From JAICYJ01 sp035695105 (GTDB lineage Bacteria > Actinomycetota > Thermoleophilia > Gaiellales > JAICJC01): DNA of 64,000 nt. How positions within the stretch are numbered: position 1 is the stretch's first letter; the number at the start of each line of letters is the position of its first letter. The stretch spans positions 77,121 through 141,120 of the forward strand of contig DASSEV010000043.1 of assembly GCA_035695105.1 (NCBI GenBank), in the 5' to 3' direction. The notes beneath the pieces were generated by a model. The model was not told the origin of the DNA. It saw only the letters and a list, made by a program, of their open reading frames with translations, and made no database searches. Position numbers and translations under genes: made by a program. Positions 41,299-50,809 of this stretch are shown here, in pieces.

Positions 41299-44200
41299 GT
41301 GCGCATCGCTCCGAAGTCCGTACGTCGCCTCAACCGGTACGTTGTCCCGCTAGCGCTGTGCTTCGCGCTGGCCGCACTCGCGGGCGGCTCGGCCGCGTTC
41401 GCAAACGGGCCGACCCTGAGCATCCAGCAGGCGAACCCCCTCACCCCAGGGCAGAGCGTCGATCTGAGTGGAAGCGGCTACACCGCCAGCGGCATCGTCA
41501 ACATCGAGGAGTGCCGCGCAGGCCCGTTCCACTCAGCCTGCTACCAGGTGGGAACGACCACGGCGGATGGGAACGGCAACATCAGCACGTCCCTGAATGC
41601 GAACTATCTGCTCCCGGACGGCTCGGCCTGTTTGACGGACGCCTGCTCGATCCGTGCCGTCAACGCGAGTCCGCTCGCCGCTTCGAACAGCCTCCCGGTC
41701 ACCTGGGTCGAATCGGCCGCCAATCTCGCCGTAACCGTGTCCGACAGCCCGGATCCGGTCGTGAGCGGCGCCGACGTCACCTACACCGTGACCGTCACGA
41801 ACACCGGCACAGCCGATGCCACAAACGTGACCGCGTATCTCGACGCTCAGGACTCCTCGAACAGCTCGCTCGGCTTCGGAACCGTGACGGGCACCACGTG
41901 CTCGACTCCCGGCTTCACCCTCCTGGGCGGGGGACAGTACTGCTCCTTCGGGACGATTCAGGGTGGGCAGTCCGCGCAAGCGCAGATCACCGTCACGGCG
42001 CCCGCTTCGGGGAGCACGATGTCGATGCAGGCGTTCGCGTGGGCGGATCAGGTCGACCCGGCGCCAACGACGGATAACTCCGCCACGGAGTCGACGACAG
42101 TCCAGAGCAACGCCGACGTCGCCGTCACCGACAGCGTGGCCGATCTCGGCGCGACGACGGTCAGCGGGAAGGTCGTGGCCGGCAATACGGTGGAGTACAC
42201 CATCGTCGCCACCAACAACGGACCGGCACCTGCGACCAACGTCTCCGTCACCGACACCCTGGACTCAGGTGTGCTCGGCGCGAACCCGGTGATGTGCGAC
42301 GTCGCCGGGACGGGAACATGCAGTCCGACGACGCCGTTCTCCTCGCCTCTCACGCTGCCCTCGCTCGGGTCGGGTCAGTCGCACACGTGGATCGTGGACG
42401 CGACGTTGAACGCGAGCGCCCTGCCGTCCCACGGGCAGCTGACCAACGCGGCGACCATCAGCAGCGACAACCCCGACTCGACGCCTGGTAACAACAACGC
42501 CAGCGCGAATGCGACCATCGATACGCGTGCGGCGCTGTCGCTCACAAACACCGCCGCGGATCAGGGGCCGGTGACGGTCTCGGGCGCGGTCGTGGCCGGC
42601 AACCATGTGCGGTACACGATCAAGGTGTCGAACGGCGGGCCGTCCGATGCTCAGGCGGTGACGGTGACCGATCCGCTGCCGGCGTCGCTGCTGAGCGGTG
42701 CGGTGTTCTGCAGCACGACCAACGCGAGTTGTGACCCGACGGGTGGTTCCTCTCCGGGCGCCGGCGGCCAGCTCGGTTCCCCGTTCGTGCTCGCCGCAGG
42801 CGCGTCGAAGACCTTCGTCGTCGACGCCCTGCTGCGCGCCAGCGCGCTGCCTGCCGACGGACCCTTGAACAACACCGCCGAGGCGACGACGACGACGGTG
42901 GATCCGAATACGATCGTGGCCGGCGACAAGACGGCCCAGGCCAACCTGAACATCGATACGCGTGCGGCGCTGTCGCTGACGAACGTCGCTGCTGATCAGG
43001 GGCCGGTGCTGGTTTCCGGCAAGATCGTGGCAGGCAACCACGTCCGGTACACGATCAAGGTGTCGAACGGCGGGCCGTCGGATGCGCAGGCGGTGACGGT
43101 GACCGATCCGCTGCCGGCCTCGCTGCTGAGCGGCGCGGTGTTCTGCACGACAACCGGGACCACGTGTGACCCGACCGGTGGCGCCTCCCCCGGCGCGGGT
43201 GGACAGCTCGGATCGTCCTTCCTGCTCGCGGCCGGCGCATCGCAGACGTTCGTCGTGGATGCGCTGCTGCGCTCGAGCGCGTTGCCTGCCGACGGACCCT
43301 TGAACAACACCGCCGAGGCGACGACGACGACGGTGGATCCGAGTACGAATGTGGCCGGCGACAAGACCGCCCAGGCCAACCTGCCGATCGACACCCGCGC
43401 CGATCTTCAGGTGACCTCGATGACGTCCTCGACGAACCTGCTGTACGCCAACAGCGGCGCGTCGAACACGGTCACCTTCACGCTGAAGTTCACCAACGCC
43501 GGTCCTTCGGACGCGCGCGCCGTGACCGCGTCGCTCCCCGAGCAGATCTCACCCTCGACCATCGCAGCCTTCATCCCCGACAGCGGGACGTCGATCGGCG
43601 ACATCGCCGCGGGCTCAGGCACGACGACCGTCACGATCGTCGCACACGCCAATCCCCTGCTCGGGCACGCAGCCGGCGAGACCCCGATCGTTCCGGGGCC
43701 GCTGACGGCGAAGTCCACAGCGCTGCTGAGCTCCACCACGCAGGATCAGACGCCCGGGAACAACGTCCTGACCACGGCGCTGTCTCCGAACGTGGAGATC
43801 GACACGACGCCCACCCCACCGCAGAATCCGGGCGCAGCGAACGGCAACACCAATGCCGTGGTCAGCTGGTCGGCTCCCGCGAGCAACGGCGGGCAGCCGC
43901 TTGACTCCACCAACCCCTACCAGATCAACGTGTACATCGGGAATGCAACGACGCCGACGAGGACGATTCAGATCCCGACCTCGGCCGCACAGCCGTGCCT
44001 CGCCAATCAAGCGGGGGTCTGTTACAACGTCACCGGTCTGACGAACGGGACGACGTACCGGTTCGGGATCTCCGCGCGCAACGCGGTTGGCCTGAGCGAC
44101 GAGGCGACCGCCACCGCGACGCCAACCATCGATGCTCAGGCGACGATCATCCCGCCCACCACGGCCCAGACGCTCACCACGTGCAAGACCGCGACGGGAA

Positions 44201-44706
44201 CCCAGCCGATCTGCGTGCAGTACATCGTGCCGACCGGCACCGGCGGGGTGGCGGGCGTCCAGGGCAATGTGCCCGTGCCGGCCGGATTCTTCTGTCCCAC
44301 GCCCAACAATCCGACTCAGCCGTGTATCGGTAATGCGGCGTTCGATCTGATCTCATCGGCCTTTGACACCAACGTCAACAAGCCCATCACCGAGATCATT
44401 ACCTGGGACAGCGCCCCTTCCTCAGGGCAGGGCGGCCCGTTCACGCTCAACCCGGCTCCGACGTTCTACTACCAGAGCCAGAGTCTACTGGCGCCGCGCT
44501 TCGATCCGCGGTACCCGAATGGCGCCGGCGGCGCCGTGTTCCCGCTTGCCAAGTGCCTGAAGGGCGGTGTGGCGAAGCCGGATCCGTGCGTCACGTCGGT
44601 CAACATCCTCGGCTCGAAGAACAACCCGGATAAGAACGCCCAGGGTGACCTCCAGATGCAGATGGTCATCACGTCGGACGTCGACGGGTTGACCTCCAAG
44701 CACTAG
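41299..44706 (+). CDS. Large secreted DUF11 repeat protein with an N-terminal neocarzinostatin-like domain
   Basis: 1135 residues. A signal peptide (about 1-36, ending A-A-F-A) leads into a domain with G-Q-S-V-D-L-S-G-S-G-Y and V-N-I-E-E-C-R-A-G (about 37-135), similar to neocarzinostatin/macromomycin-type beta-sandwiches. Then come five DUF11-like immunoglobulin-fold repeats (Y-T-V-T-V-T-N-x-G and variants), two of them nearly identical (407-697), a fibronectin type III domain (about 832-945), and a unique C-terminus. No LPXTG or membrane anchor is visible, so it is secreted or attached indirectly. An adhesive or matrix role is likely. Confidence 0.8.
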   Translation: MRIAPKSVRRLNRYVVPLALCFALAALAGGSAAFANGPTLSIQQANPLTPGQSVDLSGSGYTASGIVNIEECRAGPFHSACYQVGTTTADGNGNISTSLNANYLLPDGSACLTDACSIRAVNASPLAASNSLPVTWVESAANLAVTVSDSPDPVVSGADVTYTVTVTNTGTADATNVTAYLDAQDSSNSSLGFGTVTGTTCSTPGFTLLGGGQYCSFGTIQGGQSAQAQITVTAPASGSTMSMQAFAWADQVDPAPTTDNSATESTTVQSNADVAVTDSVADLGATTVSGKVVAGNTVEYTIVATNNGPAPATNVSVTDTLDSGVLGANPVMCDVAGTGTCSPTTPFSSPLTLPSLGSGQSHTWIVDATLNASALPSHGQLTNAATISSDNPDSTPGNNNASANATIDTRAALSLTNTAADQGPVTVSGAVVAGNHVRYTIKVSNGGPSDAQAVTVTDPLPASLLSGAVFCSTTNASCDPTGGSSPGAGGQLGSPFVLAAGASKTFVVDALLRASALPADGPLNNTAEATTTTVDPNTIVAGDKTAQANLNIDTRAALSLTNVAADQGPVLVSGKIVAGNHVRYTIKVSNGGPSDAQAVTVTDPLPASLLSGAVFCTTTGTTCDPTGGASPGAGGQLGSSFLLAAGASQTFVVDALLRSSALPADGPLNNTAEATTTTVDPSTNVAGDKTAQANLPIDTRADLQVTSMTSSTNLLYANSGASNTVTFTLKFTNAGPSDARAVTASLPEQISPSTIAAFIPDSGTSIGDIAAGSGTTTVTIVAHANPLLGHAAGETPIVPGPLTAKSTALLSSTTQDQTPGNNVLTTALSPNVEIDTTPTPPQNPGAANGNTNAVVSWSAPASNGGQPLDSTNPYQINVYIGNATTPTRTIQIPTSAAQPCLANQAGVCYNVTGLTNGTTYRFGISARNAVGLSDEATATATPTIDAQATIIPPTTAQTLTTCKTATGTQPICVQYIVPTGTGGVAGVQGNVPVPAGFFCPTPNNPTQPCIGNAAFDLISSAFDTNVNKPITEIITWDSAPSSGQGGPFTLNPAPTFYYQSQSLLAPRFDPRYPNGAGGAVFPLAKCLKGGVAKPDPCVTSVNILGSKNNPDKNAQGDLQMQMVITSDVDGLTSKH
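42520..43389 (+). repeat. Two tandem 435-bp repeats within the DUF11 gene
   Basis: Units 42520-42954 and 42955-43389, exactly 145 codons each. Long blocks are nearly identical at the DNA level, including synonymous positions, for example around GATACGCGTGCGGCGCTGTC and GACGGACCCTTGAACAACAC. This points to recent duplication or gene conversion; neighbouring DUF11 units are far more diverged. Confidence 0.85.
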
Positions 44707-44723
44707 AGGCGAAGAGCGGACAG

Positions 44724-47700
44724 CTATACGGCGACTGCCGAGGACCCCAGCGGGACCCTCGGCACCGTCACCGTGTCGAGCGAGCGGAAGATCTCGTTCG
44801 CCTCGGCTCGTTCAGCCTTCGCACTGTGGCCCCGTGACTCGGCCACGTGGGCGATCGCGTCCAGCGTGAGCGCCAGCTCGTAGCGGGCCTGTCTCGCTCG
44901 CGCGATCTCGACGCTCTGCGCGAAGTCCGCGTCGGCCTCGTCCCACTCACCCTGCTGCGCATGCGCGTACCCGCGGATCCGCAGGATCATCGGCTGCTGG
45001 GCCGCGTCGTGCGCAGTCGCGCGTCGCAGGGCGTCCGTCGTCAGCTCGATCGCCTCCTCCGGCTTGTGCCGGAAGACGAGTGCCTCCGCGATCCGCGCGT
45101 CGGTGTCGATCAGCTCCGCGTCCGCGCCCATGCCCTGGAACTGGTCACGCGCCGCCTCGTACAGCTCCGCCGCGCGCTCGAAGTCTCCGCTGCGGCTCGC
45201 CACGCGTCCCAGGCTGCTGGTCGCATAGGCCACGCCGACGCCGAAGTCCGCCGCCCGCCACACCCGCAGGGACTCCTCGAACATCTCGCGCGCCTCGTCC
45301 AGCCGGCCCTGGTCGCTCAGCACCTCCGCGATGTTGTGCGTCCCCGTCGCGGCGTCCACCGCGTCGCCCAGCCGCAGCCGCAGCTGCCGCGCCTTGTCGT
45401 AGTACTCCACGGCCTTGTCCCAGTTACCCTGGATCCACTGGCGATGGCCGCGATTGTTGAAGATCGACGCCTGCGGCCCCAGCTTTCCGAGCTCGACGTA
45501 CAGCTCCATCGCCCGGTCCGAGTAGACCGCCCCCTCGTCGGGGCGCCCCATGTCGATCAGCGTCAGATCGAGGATGAACAGCGCATGCGCGAGCGCCTCG
45601 CGCTCGGCCGATGCCTCTGCCTCCGCGATCGCCTTCTTCAGCCACTCGACCGCCTCGGGCCGCCGTCCCTGCGTCATCCGCACGGTTCCGTAGGACGACG
45701 TCAGCCGGGCGCGCTCGCGTGACGCCGGCAGATCCGTCCGCTCGGTGAGCGGGTTCAATCCGCGGGTCAGCCAGCGCAGCGCCTGCGGCAGGCTGCCGTT
45801 GCGCTCCTCCAGCATCGAGTGCTTGAAGCACAGCCGCGCGAGCGCGACGTCGTCGTCCGACAGGATGCGCCTGGCCGCCGTGTACGCATCGGCGGCCTCC
45901 GGGTACTGGCCCATCCGCTCGCGCAGATCGCCGAGCGCCTCGAACACCTCCGCGAGCGATGCCCCGTCCAGCGTCTCCATGCGTCGCGCCGCCCGCAGCG
46001 CCCGCTCGAGATGCTCGGTTGCCTCGACGATCGTGAAGGCGGCCTCGGCCGAGCGAGCCGCCGCGCGCGAGTACTCCCAGGACTTCTCATACGCCTGTGC
46101 GTGGAAGAAGTGCAACGCAAGGATGTCGAGGTTCTCGTCCGGCCCGCTGCGCCGTCGCTCGATCGCCTCTCCCGCGCGCTCGTGCAGCTGCCGCCGCCGC
46201 TTGTAGGCAAGCCCCTCGTACGCCGCATCCCGCATCAGCGCGTGACGGAACCGGAAGAAATCCTCGCCGTCCCGCTCGAGGAACTCGCCCAGGCGCCGCC
46301 ACACCGATTCATGGATCGGCGCCGGGTCCTCGAGCAGCTCCTCGACGAGCGCCGGGCGAAACCGCATCCCGAGCACCGACGCGTGGCGCAGTACGCGCCG
46401 GTCGTACTGGGACATCCGATCGATCTGCGCCGTGACCATCGCCTCCACCGTGTCCGGCAGGCCCTCGGTCGTTCCGGCACGCCGCGTGGCACGCAGCAGC
46501 TCCTGGAGGAACAGCGGGTTGCCGCCCGAGCGCTGGGCGAGGATGGACATCTCGTGCGGCCGTAGCGGGGCGTCGTCCGTTGCGGCAACGAGCAGCTCGA
46601 CGACCTGGTCCTCGGAGAGCCAGTCCGGCCGCAGCGACACCGTTGCCGCGCTCGTCGGCGCGTGGAAGCCGGTCGGCTCGTCCCGGCGCGTGAGGCTGAT
46701 CAGCCACGGTCGCGACGCGACCTCCCTCGCCAGGTGGCGGAACAGGTCGCTGGACGAGTCGTCCATCCAGTGCGTGTCCTCGAGCGCGATCAGCGTCGGC
46801 TCGCGAAGCAGCCCGACGAACAGCTCGCTGACGGCCTCGTTGAGCTTGGTGCGGCGGAACTCCTGTCCGAGCTGGTCGACCTCCGGGTTCGTCGGCAGCT
46901 CGAGGTCGAGCGGCACGCCCAGCAGCGGCACCCAGGTCGTCAGGTTGGGAGCGCTGTTCCAGATGGCCTGCATCAGCCGCGACACGATCGTGTCGCGGTC
47001 GGCCGTCGAGTCGAGGCCGAGTGCGCCGAGCATCACCGATCGGGCGACGCCGTAGGGTGTCGACGAGCTGTACAGATCGCAGCTCGCGGCGATCTGCCGC
47101 ATCTCGCTCGAGATCGCGCGTAGCTCGGCGTGGAGGCGCGTCTTGCCGACGCCCGGAGGCCCCACCACCTCGATCAGCGACCCGTCGCCGGCCAGTGCGC
47201 TTCGCACCGCGCGCTGCAGGATCGCCGTCTCGAAATCGCGCCCGATCAGCGGCAGCTCCCGGTGATCCTCGATCTCCTTGGCGCCGCGGGGCTCGCCGAT
47301 CACCGACGCGTAGACCGGGAGCGTCTTGCCCTTGACGAGGAACGGCTCGAGCTCCTCGGTCGCGAACAGCACCGACGACGCGTCGAGCACGGCCTGTGCG
47401 GCAAGTATCTGACCGCTCTCCGCCTTCGCCATCACGCGCGCGGCCAGGTTCACCGCATCACCCATCACGGTGTACGTACGGCGATACGAGGGGCCGACGT
47501 CACCGGCGAACACGGGCCCGGTGTTCACGCCCGCCCGGATCGGGATCTGCAGATCCGTCGCCTGCACCTGCCGGAGCGCGGCGAGCATGCGCGCCTCGTC
47601 ATCGCCGGCGGCCGTCGGCGCTCCTGCGACCAGGATGATCTTGCCGCCGTCCTTGTCGACGTCGGTGCCGAGGAACGTGACGCCCTGGCTCTCGCAGGCA

Positions 47701-48596
47701 GCCTCCGCGGCCGAGACGAGTCCTTCGATGGCGGCGGCCACCTCCTCCAGCGGCATGTTCTCGACCATCTCGTCCATGCCGTCGTAGTGGATGAACCCGA
47801 TCGTCACGCGACGGTGCTCAGGGTCGCTCTGCCCCGACTCGACGACCTCACGCAGCGCTCGCGGGATACCGACCGCGAGGTCGACCGCCTCCGGGACGCT
47901 CTGCGGCTTCGGCTCGAAGGCTCCCGCGTCGTCGACCGCCAGGCGGAGGTTGCGCCGGAGCAAGGTTCCCTCGCCCTTCGCCGTGCTCAGCAGCTCCCTC
48001 GGGATCAGGGCCGCCGTTTCAGGACTGACAACGACCTCGCCTGCGTCCGCCGTGCCCTCCATCGTCACGACGCGGGTCGCTGCGGGCCCGGTCAGCAGCA
48101 GCTCCCTGTGACGGTCGCCGACCAGGAAGAAGTTGAACGTCCCCGAGTGCACGCCCACAGACATCCGCAGCCGCACCTTGCCCGCGGTTGTGTCGATCGG
48201 ACCCATCTCCTTCAGCGTCTGGCGCATCCCGATCGCGGCGGCCGCGCCGTCGGACGCGTGCTCCTCGCCGGCGAACCAGAGCAGCAGCGCGTCTCCGCCG
48301 AACTTGATCAGGCCTCCGCCGTTCGCATACGCCGTCGCGAGCAGGCGCCGGAACACGAACCCGACGACGTCGGTGACCTCCTCGGCCCCGACCCGGCCAT
48401 GCCGCGCCAGCCGCTCCGACATCTTGGTGAAGCCGGAGATGTCGACGAAGACAACGGTGCCCTCGAGCGCCTTTGCGCGCACATCCGGCTCCTCGCACAG
48501 CCAGCGAATCGTCAGCCGCGGGAGGAACGGCCGCAGCTTCGACGACCGATCAAGTTCGACGTTCACCGCAGGGGACACCTTCGTCGGGGGTCGCAC
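44724..48596 (-). CDS. Soluble adenylyl cyclase-like protein: C1-C2 cyclase domains, AAA ATPase, TPR
   Basis: 1290 residues. Class III cyclase domain 1 has metal Asp52 (F-V-D-I-S-G-F-T) and K-F-G-G-D (Lys98, Asp102) but lacks the N-x3-R pair. Domain 2 has N383 and R387 (V-M-G-D-A-V-N-L-A-A-R) but His270 and Lys319 replace the two Asp. Together they would complete one active site. Next come an ATPase with Walker A G-P-P-G-V-G-K-T (479-486) and Walker B L-I-A-L-E-D-T-H-W, then about 400 residues of TPR helices. This is the layout of mammalian ADCY10. GTG starts at 48596, 48578 and 48566 are all possible. It is the last gene of the cNMP operon. Confidence 0.85.
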   Translation of the reverse strand: MRPPTKVSPAVNVELDRSSKLRPFLPRLTIRWLCEEPDVRAKALEGTVVFVDISGFTKMSERLARHGRVGAEEVTDVVGFVFRRLLATAYANGGGLIKFGGDALLLWFAGEEHASDGAAAAIGMRQTLKEMGPIDTTAGKVRLRMSVGVHSGTFNFFLVGDRHRELLLTGPAATRVVTMEGTADAGEVVVSPETAALIPRELLSTAKGEGTLLRRNLRLAVDDAGAFEPKPQSVPEAVDLAVGIPRALREVVESGQSDPEHRRVTIGFIHYDGMDEMVENMPLEEVAAAIEGLVSAAEAACESQGVTFLGTDVDKDGGKIILVAGAPTAAGDDEARMLAALRQVQATDLQIPIRAGVNTGPVFAGDVGPSYRRTYTVMGDAVNLAARVMAKAESGQILAAQAVLDASSVLFATEELEPFLVKGKTLPVYASVIGEPRGAKEIEDHRELPLIGRDFETAILQRAVRSALAGDGSLIEVVGPPGVGKTRLHAELRAISSEMRQIAASCDLYSSSTPYGVARSVMLGALGLDSTADRDTIVSRLMQAIWNSAPNLTTWVPLLGVPLDLELPTNPEVDQLGQEFRRTKLNEAVSELFVGLLREPTLIALEDTHWMDDSSSDLFRHLAREVASRPWLISLTRRDEPTGFHAPTSAATVSLRPDWLSEDQVVELLVAATDDAPLRPHEMSILAQRSGGNPLFLQELLRATRRAGTTEGLPDTVEAMVTAQIDRMSQYDRRVLRHASVLGMRFRPALVEELLEDPAPIHESVWRRLGEFLERDGEDFFRFRHALMRDAAYEGLAYKRRRQLHERAGEAIERRRSGPDENLDILALHFFHAQAYEKSWEYSRAAARSAEAAFTIVEATEHLERALRAARRMETLDGASLAEVFEALGDLRERMGQYPEAADAYTAARRILSDDDVALARLCFKHSMLEERNGSLPQALRWLTRGLNPLTERTDLPASRERARLTSSYGTVRMTQGRRPEAVEWLKKAIAEAEASAEREALAHALFILDLTLIDMGRPDEGAVYSDRAMELYVELGKLGPQASIFNNRGHRQWIQGNWDKAVEYYDKARQLRLRLGDAVDAATGTHNIAEVLSDQGRLDEAREMFEESLRVWRAADFGVGVAYATSSLGRVASRSGDFERAAELYEAARDQFQGMGADAELIDTDARIAEALVFRHKPEEAIELTTDALRRATAHDAAQQPMILRIRGYAHAQQGEWDEADADFAQSVEIARARQARYELALTLDAIAHVAESRGHSAKAERAEANEIFRSLDTVTVPRVPLGSSAVAV

Positions 48597-48632
48597 AAGT
48601 GTAAACCGCCCTCCGGCAGGTGGGAAGGGCGA

Positions 48633-50282
48633 TCAGCGCTGCGCGCCGAGCGATTCCAGCTCCGTCAGACGCGCATCGACCATCGTGTCTGCGCCGCCTC
48701 GCACCGCGGCGTCGCCGGCCACGGTGCGCAGGAACTCGTCCCGGCCGAGCGCGTAGAGATCCGAGTCGATCGACGCCACCACCGTGGCCGTGCGCAGCAC
48801 GTCGCGAAGGAGGGCGATCTCGCCCACCATCGAGCCGGGCCCCAGATCGGCCACGTGCGATCCGTCCTTCAGCACCTGCAGCGCCCCGCCCTCGACGAGG
48901 TACACCCGGTCGCCGACGTCGCCCTGCCGGATCACCACGTCGCCCCTTCGCGCCTGCACCGGCTCCAGGTGCGACGCCACCCGCTCCATCCCGGCCGGCG
49001 TGAGGTACGCGAACATCTCGATCGATCGCAGCAGCGCGATCCGCTCTGGCGGCGCTCCCGCCAGCCGGTCGACGCGCCGCAGCCCGCGCCATGCCACCGC
49101 GAGCCCGATCGGCTGCAGGGCGGCGACCACGATCAGCGTGGTCGAGAGCGACGCGTTCGACGCGAGCAGCGCCACGCCGACCGCCCCGAGGCCGATCGCC
49201 GCCCGCATCATGCTCTCGAGCACCCCGAACACGCGTGCCAGCAGCTCGTCGTCGGCCGCGCGCTGCAGCAGCGTGAACGTGACCACATCCATCAGCACCA
49301 GCCCGGCGCCCGGCACGATCACCATCGCGTAGGCCACCACCGTGGCGGTCGTCAGCGCGAGGGCGAGGAGCGCCGCCGACCACGCCGCCACGCCGATCGT
49401 CATCGCCGGCACGAGGCGCCGCCGCCCCACCAGGCTCGCCGAGCCAACGGCGCCGATGATGGCCCCGACGCCGGCTGCCGATGCAAGCAGCCCCGTCGCA
49501 CCGCTGTTCACGCCCAGCCGCTGCACGGCGACCGCCACGAGCAGCACCTGGAAGAACGCTCCCCAGACCAGCATCGATACCGTGAACGTCCCGATCAGGA
49601 CGCGCACGTCGGCGTTCTCGATCACCGTCCCGAACCCGGTCAGCGGCCGGCCGGGCGGCCGCTCCGCGCGTGTCGCCGGCCGCCCCTGGGCCGCGATCCG
49701 CGCCGCCGCCGCCGCGGTAACCGCCGACAGGGCCGCGAGGGCCAGGAAGCTGTACTCGACGCCGGCCCACATGATCAGCGCGCCCGCGAGCACCGGGCCG
49801 GCGAGGTTGCCGACACCCTCCAGCATCGACACCGTGACGTTCGCGGCCGTCAGCTGTGCGGGCGTCGACGACAGCTGGGGCAGCATCGCCGCCTGCACCG
49901 GCCGGTACGTGGGGATCACGACGGCGGCCGCCGTCGCCAGTGCGTACACCGGCCATGGCCCAAGCCCGACCCAGACCGATGCCGACATCGCAGCCACCAC
50001 CGCCGCGGTTGCGCCGGCCACCACGATCAGCACGGCGCGCCGCGAGAAGCGGTCGCCCAGGCCGGCGGTGAAGGGCGCGGTGCTCGCCGCCACCAGCGAG
50101 CGCGCCAGCGCCAGCAGGCCGGTGGCCTTGATCCCGCCCTGGCCGTAGGCGTAGATGACGAGAGCGATCTCCAGGCCCTGCTCGGCGGCGATGTAGCAGC
50201 CCCAGGCGCTCAGCGTCCAGGCGAGGTCGCGCCCGCGGAAGGCGAGACGCACCGCGCGCGTGACTGGAGCCAGGAGCTGCAC
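48633..50282 (-). CDS. MFS transporter fused to a C-terminal cyclic nucleotide-binding domain
   Basis: 549 residues. Residues 1-400 form about 12 membrane helices with the MFS loop G-L-G-D-R-F-S-R-R after helix 2. Residues about 410-530 form a cNMP-binding domain: R-R-G-D-V-V-I-R-Q-G-D, D-R-V-Y-L-V-E-G-G, and M-V-G-E-I-A-L-L-R-D-V-L-R-T-A-T-V, a well-preserved phosphate-binding cassette. A nucleotide-gated transporter is implied; cargo is unknown. The GTG start lies 7 nt after the upstream cNMP gene and the stop lies 36 nt before the cyclase. Confidence 0.87.
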   Translation of the reverse strand: MQLLAPVTRAVRLAFRGRDLAWTLSAWGCYIAAEQGLEIALVIYAYGQGGIKATGLLALARSLVAASTAPFTAGLGDRFSRRAVLIVVAGATAAVVAAMSASVWVGLGPWPVYALATAAAVVIPTYRPVQAAMLPQLSSTPAQLTAANVTVSMLEGVGNLAGPVLAGALIMWAGVEYSFLALAALSAVTAAAAARIAAQGRPATRAERPPGRPLTGFGTVIENADVRVLIGTFTVSMLVWGAFFQVLLVAVAVQRLGVNSGATGLLASAAGVGAIIGAVGSASLVGRRRLVPAMTIGVAAWSAALLALALTTATVVAYAMVIVPGAGLVLMDVVTFTLLQRAADDELLARVFGVLESMMRAAIGLGAVGVALLASNASLSTTLIVVAALQPIGLAVAWRGLRRVDRLAGAPPERIALLRSIEMFAYLTPAGMERVASHLEPVQARRGDVVIRQGDVGDRVYLVEGGALQVLKDGSHVADLGPGSMVGEIALLRDVLRTATVVASIDSDLYALGRDEFLRTVAGDAAVRGGADTMVDARLTELESLGAQR

Positions 50283-50289
50283 CGGCCGC

Positions 50290-50778
50290 TTACTGCACGG
50301 CGGCGGCGCTGTCGGTCGTGCGGAGCCGGGTGGCGAGCGTCTCCAGCATTGCCAGCGACACCTTGGGCTCGCTCTCCAGCACCTTTCTGAAGGCGGTGCT
50401 TCCCAGCCGCATTGCGAACACCTCCGTCTCGGCCTCGACCGTCGCGGTGCGCGGCGAGCTGTCGAGCAGCGCGAGCTCGCCGAAGAAGTCGCCGGCCCGA
50501 AGCTTGATGGCGCGCTTGCCGGGGCGGCGCACGGCTGCGACGCCGTCCAGGATGACGAAGAAGGAGTCGCCCTTGTCGCCCGTGCGGACGATCTGGGTGA
50601 ACGGCGCGTAGCGCTTCATCGTCGCCTTGTCGGCGACGCGGCGCAGATGGCGGTGATTCAGGCCGCTGAACAGCGGCACGGTGGCGAGGACGTCGGCCCA
50701 TCCCTTGCGGGTGCCGGCGCGATGGCCGGAGAGGGCGACGTCCATCAACTCGGCGGGCTGTGCTCCTTGTGGGCTCAT
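50290..50778 (-). CDS. Cyclic nucleotide-binding domain protein
   Basis: 162 residues with one cNMP-binding domain: F-T-Q-I-V-R-T-G-D-K-G-D-S-F-F-V-I-L-D-G, then F-F-G-E-L-A-L-L-D-S-S-P-R-T-A-T-V, an intact cassette including the Arg for the cyclic phosphate. There is no HTH or kinase domain, so it probably works as a stand-alone sensor or regulatory subunit. GGAGGA precedes the ATG at 50778. It is the first gene of the cNMP operon, with the MFS fusion and cyclase downstream. Confidence 0.88.
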   Translation of the reverse strand: MSPQGAQPAELMDVALSGHRAGTRKGWADVLATVPLFSGLNHRHLRRVADKATMKRYAPFTQIVRTGDKGDSFFVILDGVAAVRRPGKRAIKLRAGDFFGELALLDSSPRTATVEAETEVFAMRLGSTAFRKVLESEPKVSLAMLETLATRLRTTDSAAAVQ

Positions 50779-50809
50779 CGGCGGCTCCTCCGCGGGTGGG
50801 GCGGAGAGT

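Noticed and set aside
47130..50390. 1086-codon open frame antisense to the cyclase and MFS genes
   Set aside because: Crosses two well-supported genes, composition dominated by Arg/His/Gln, no domain.
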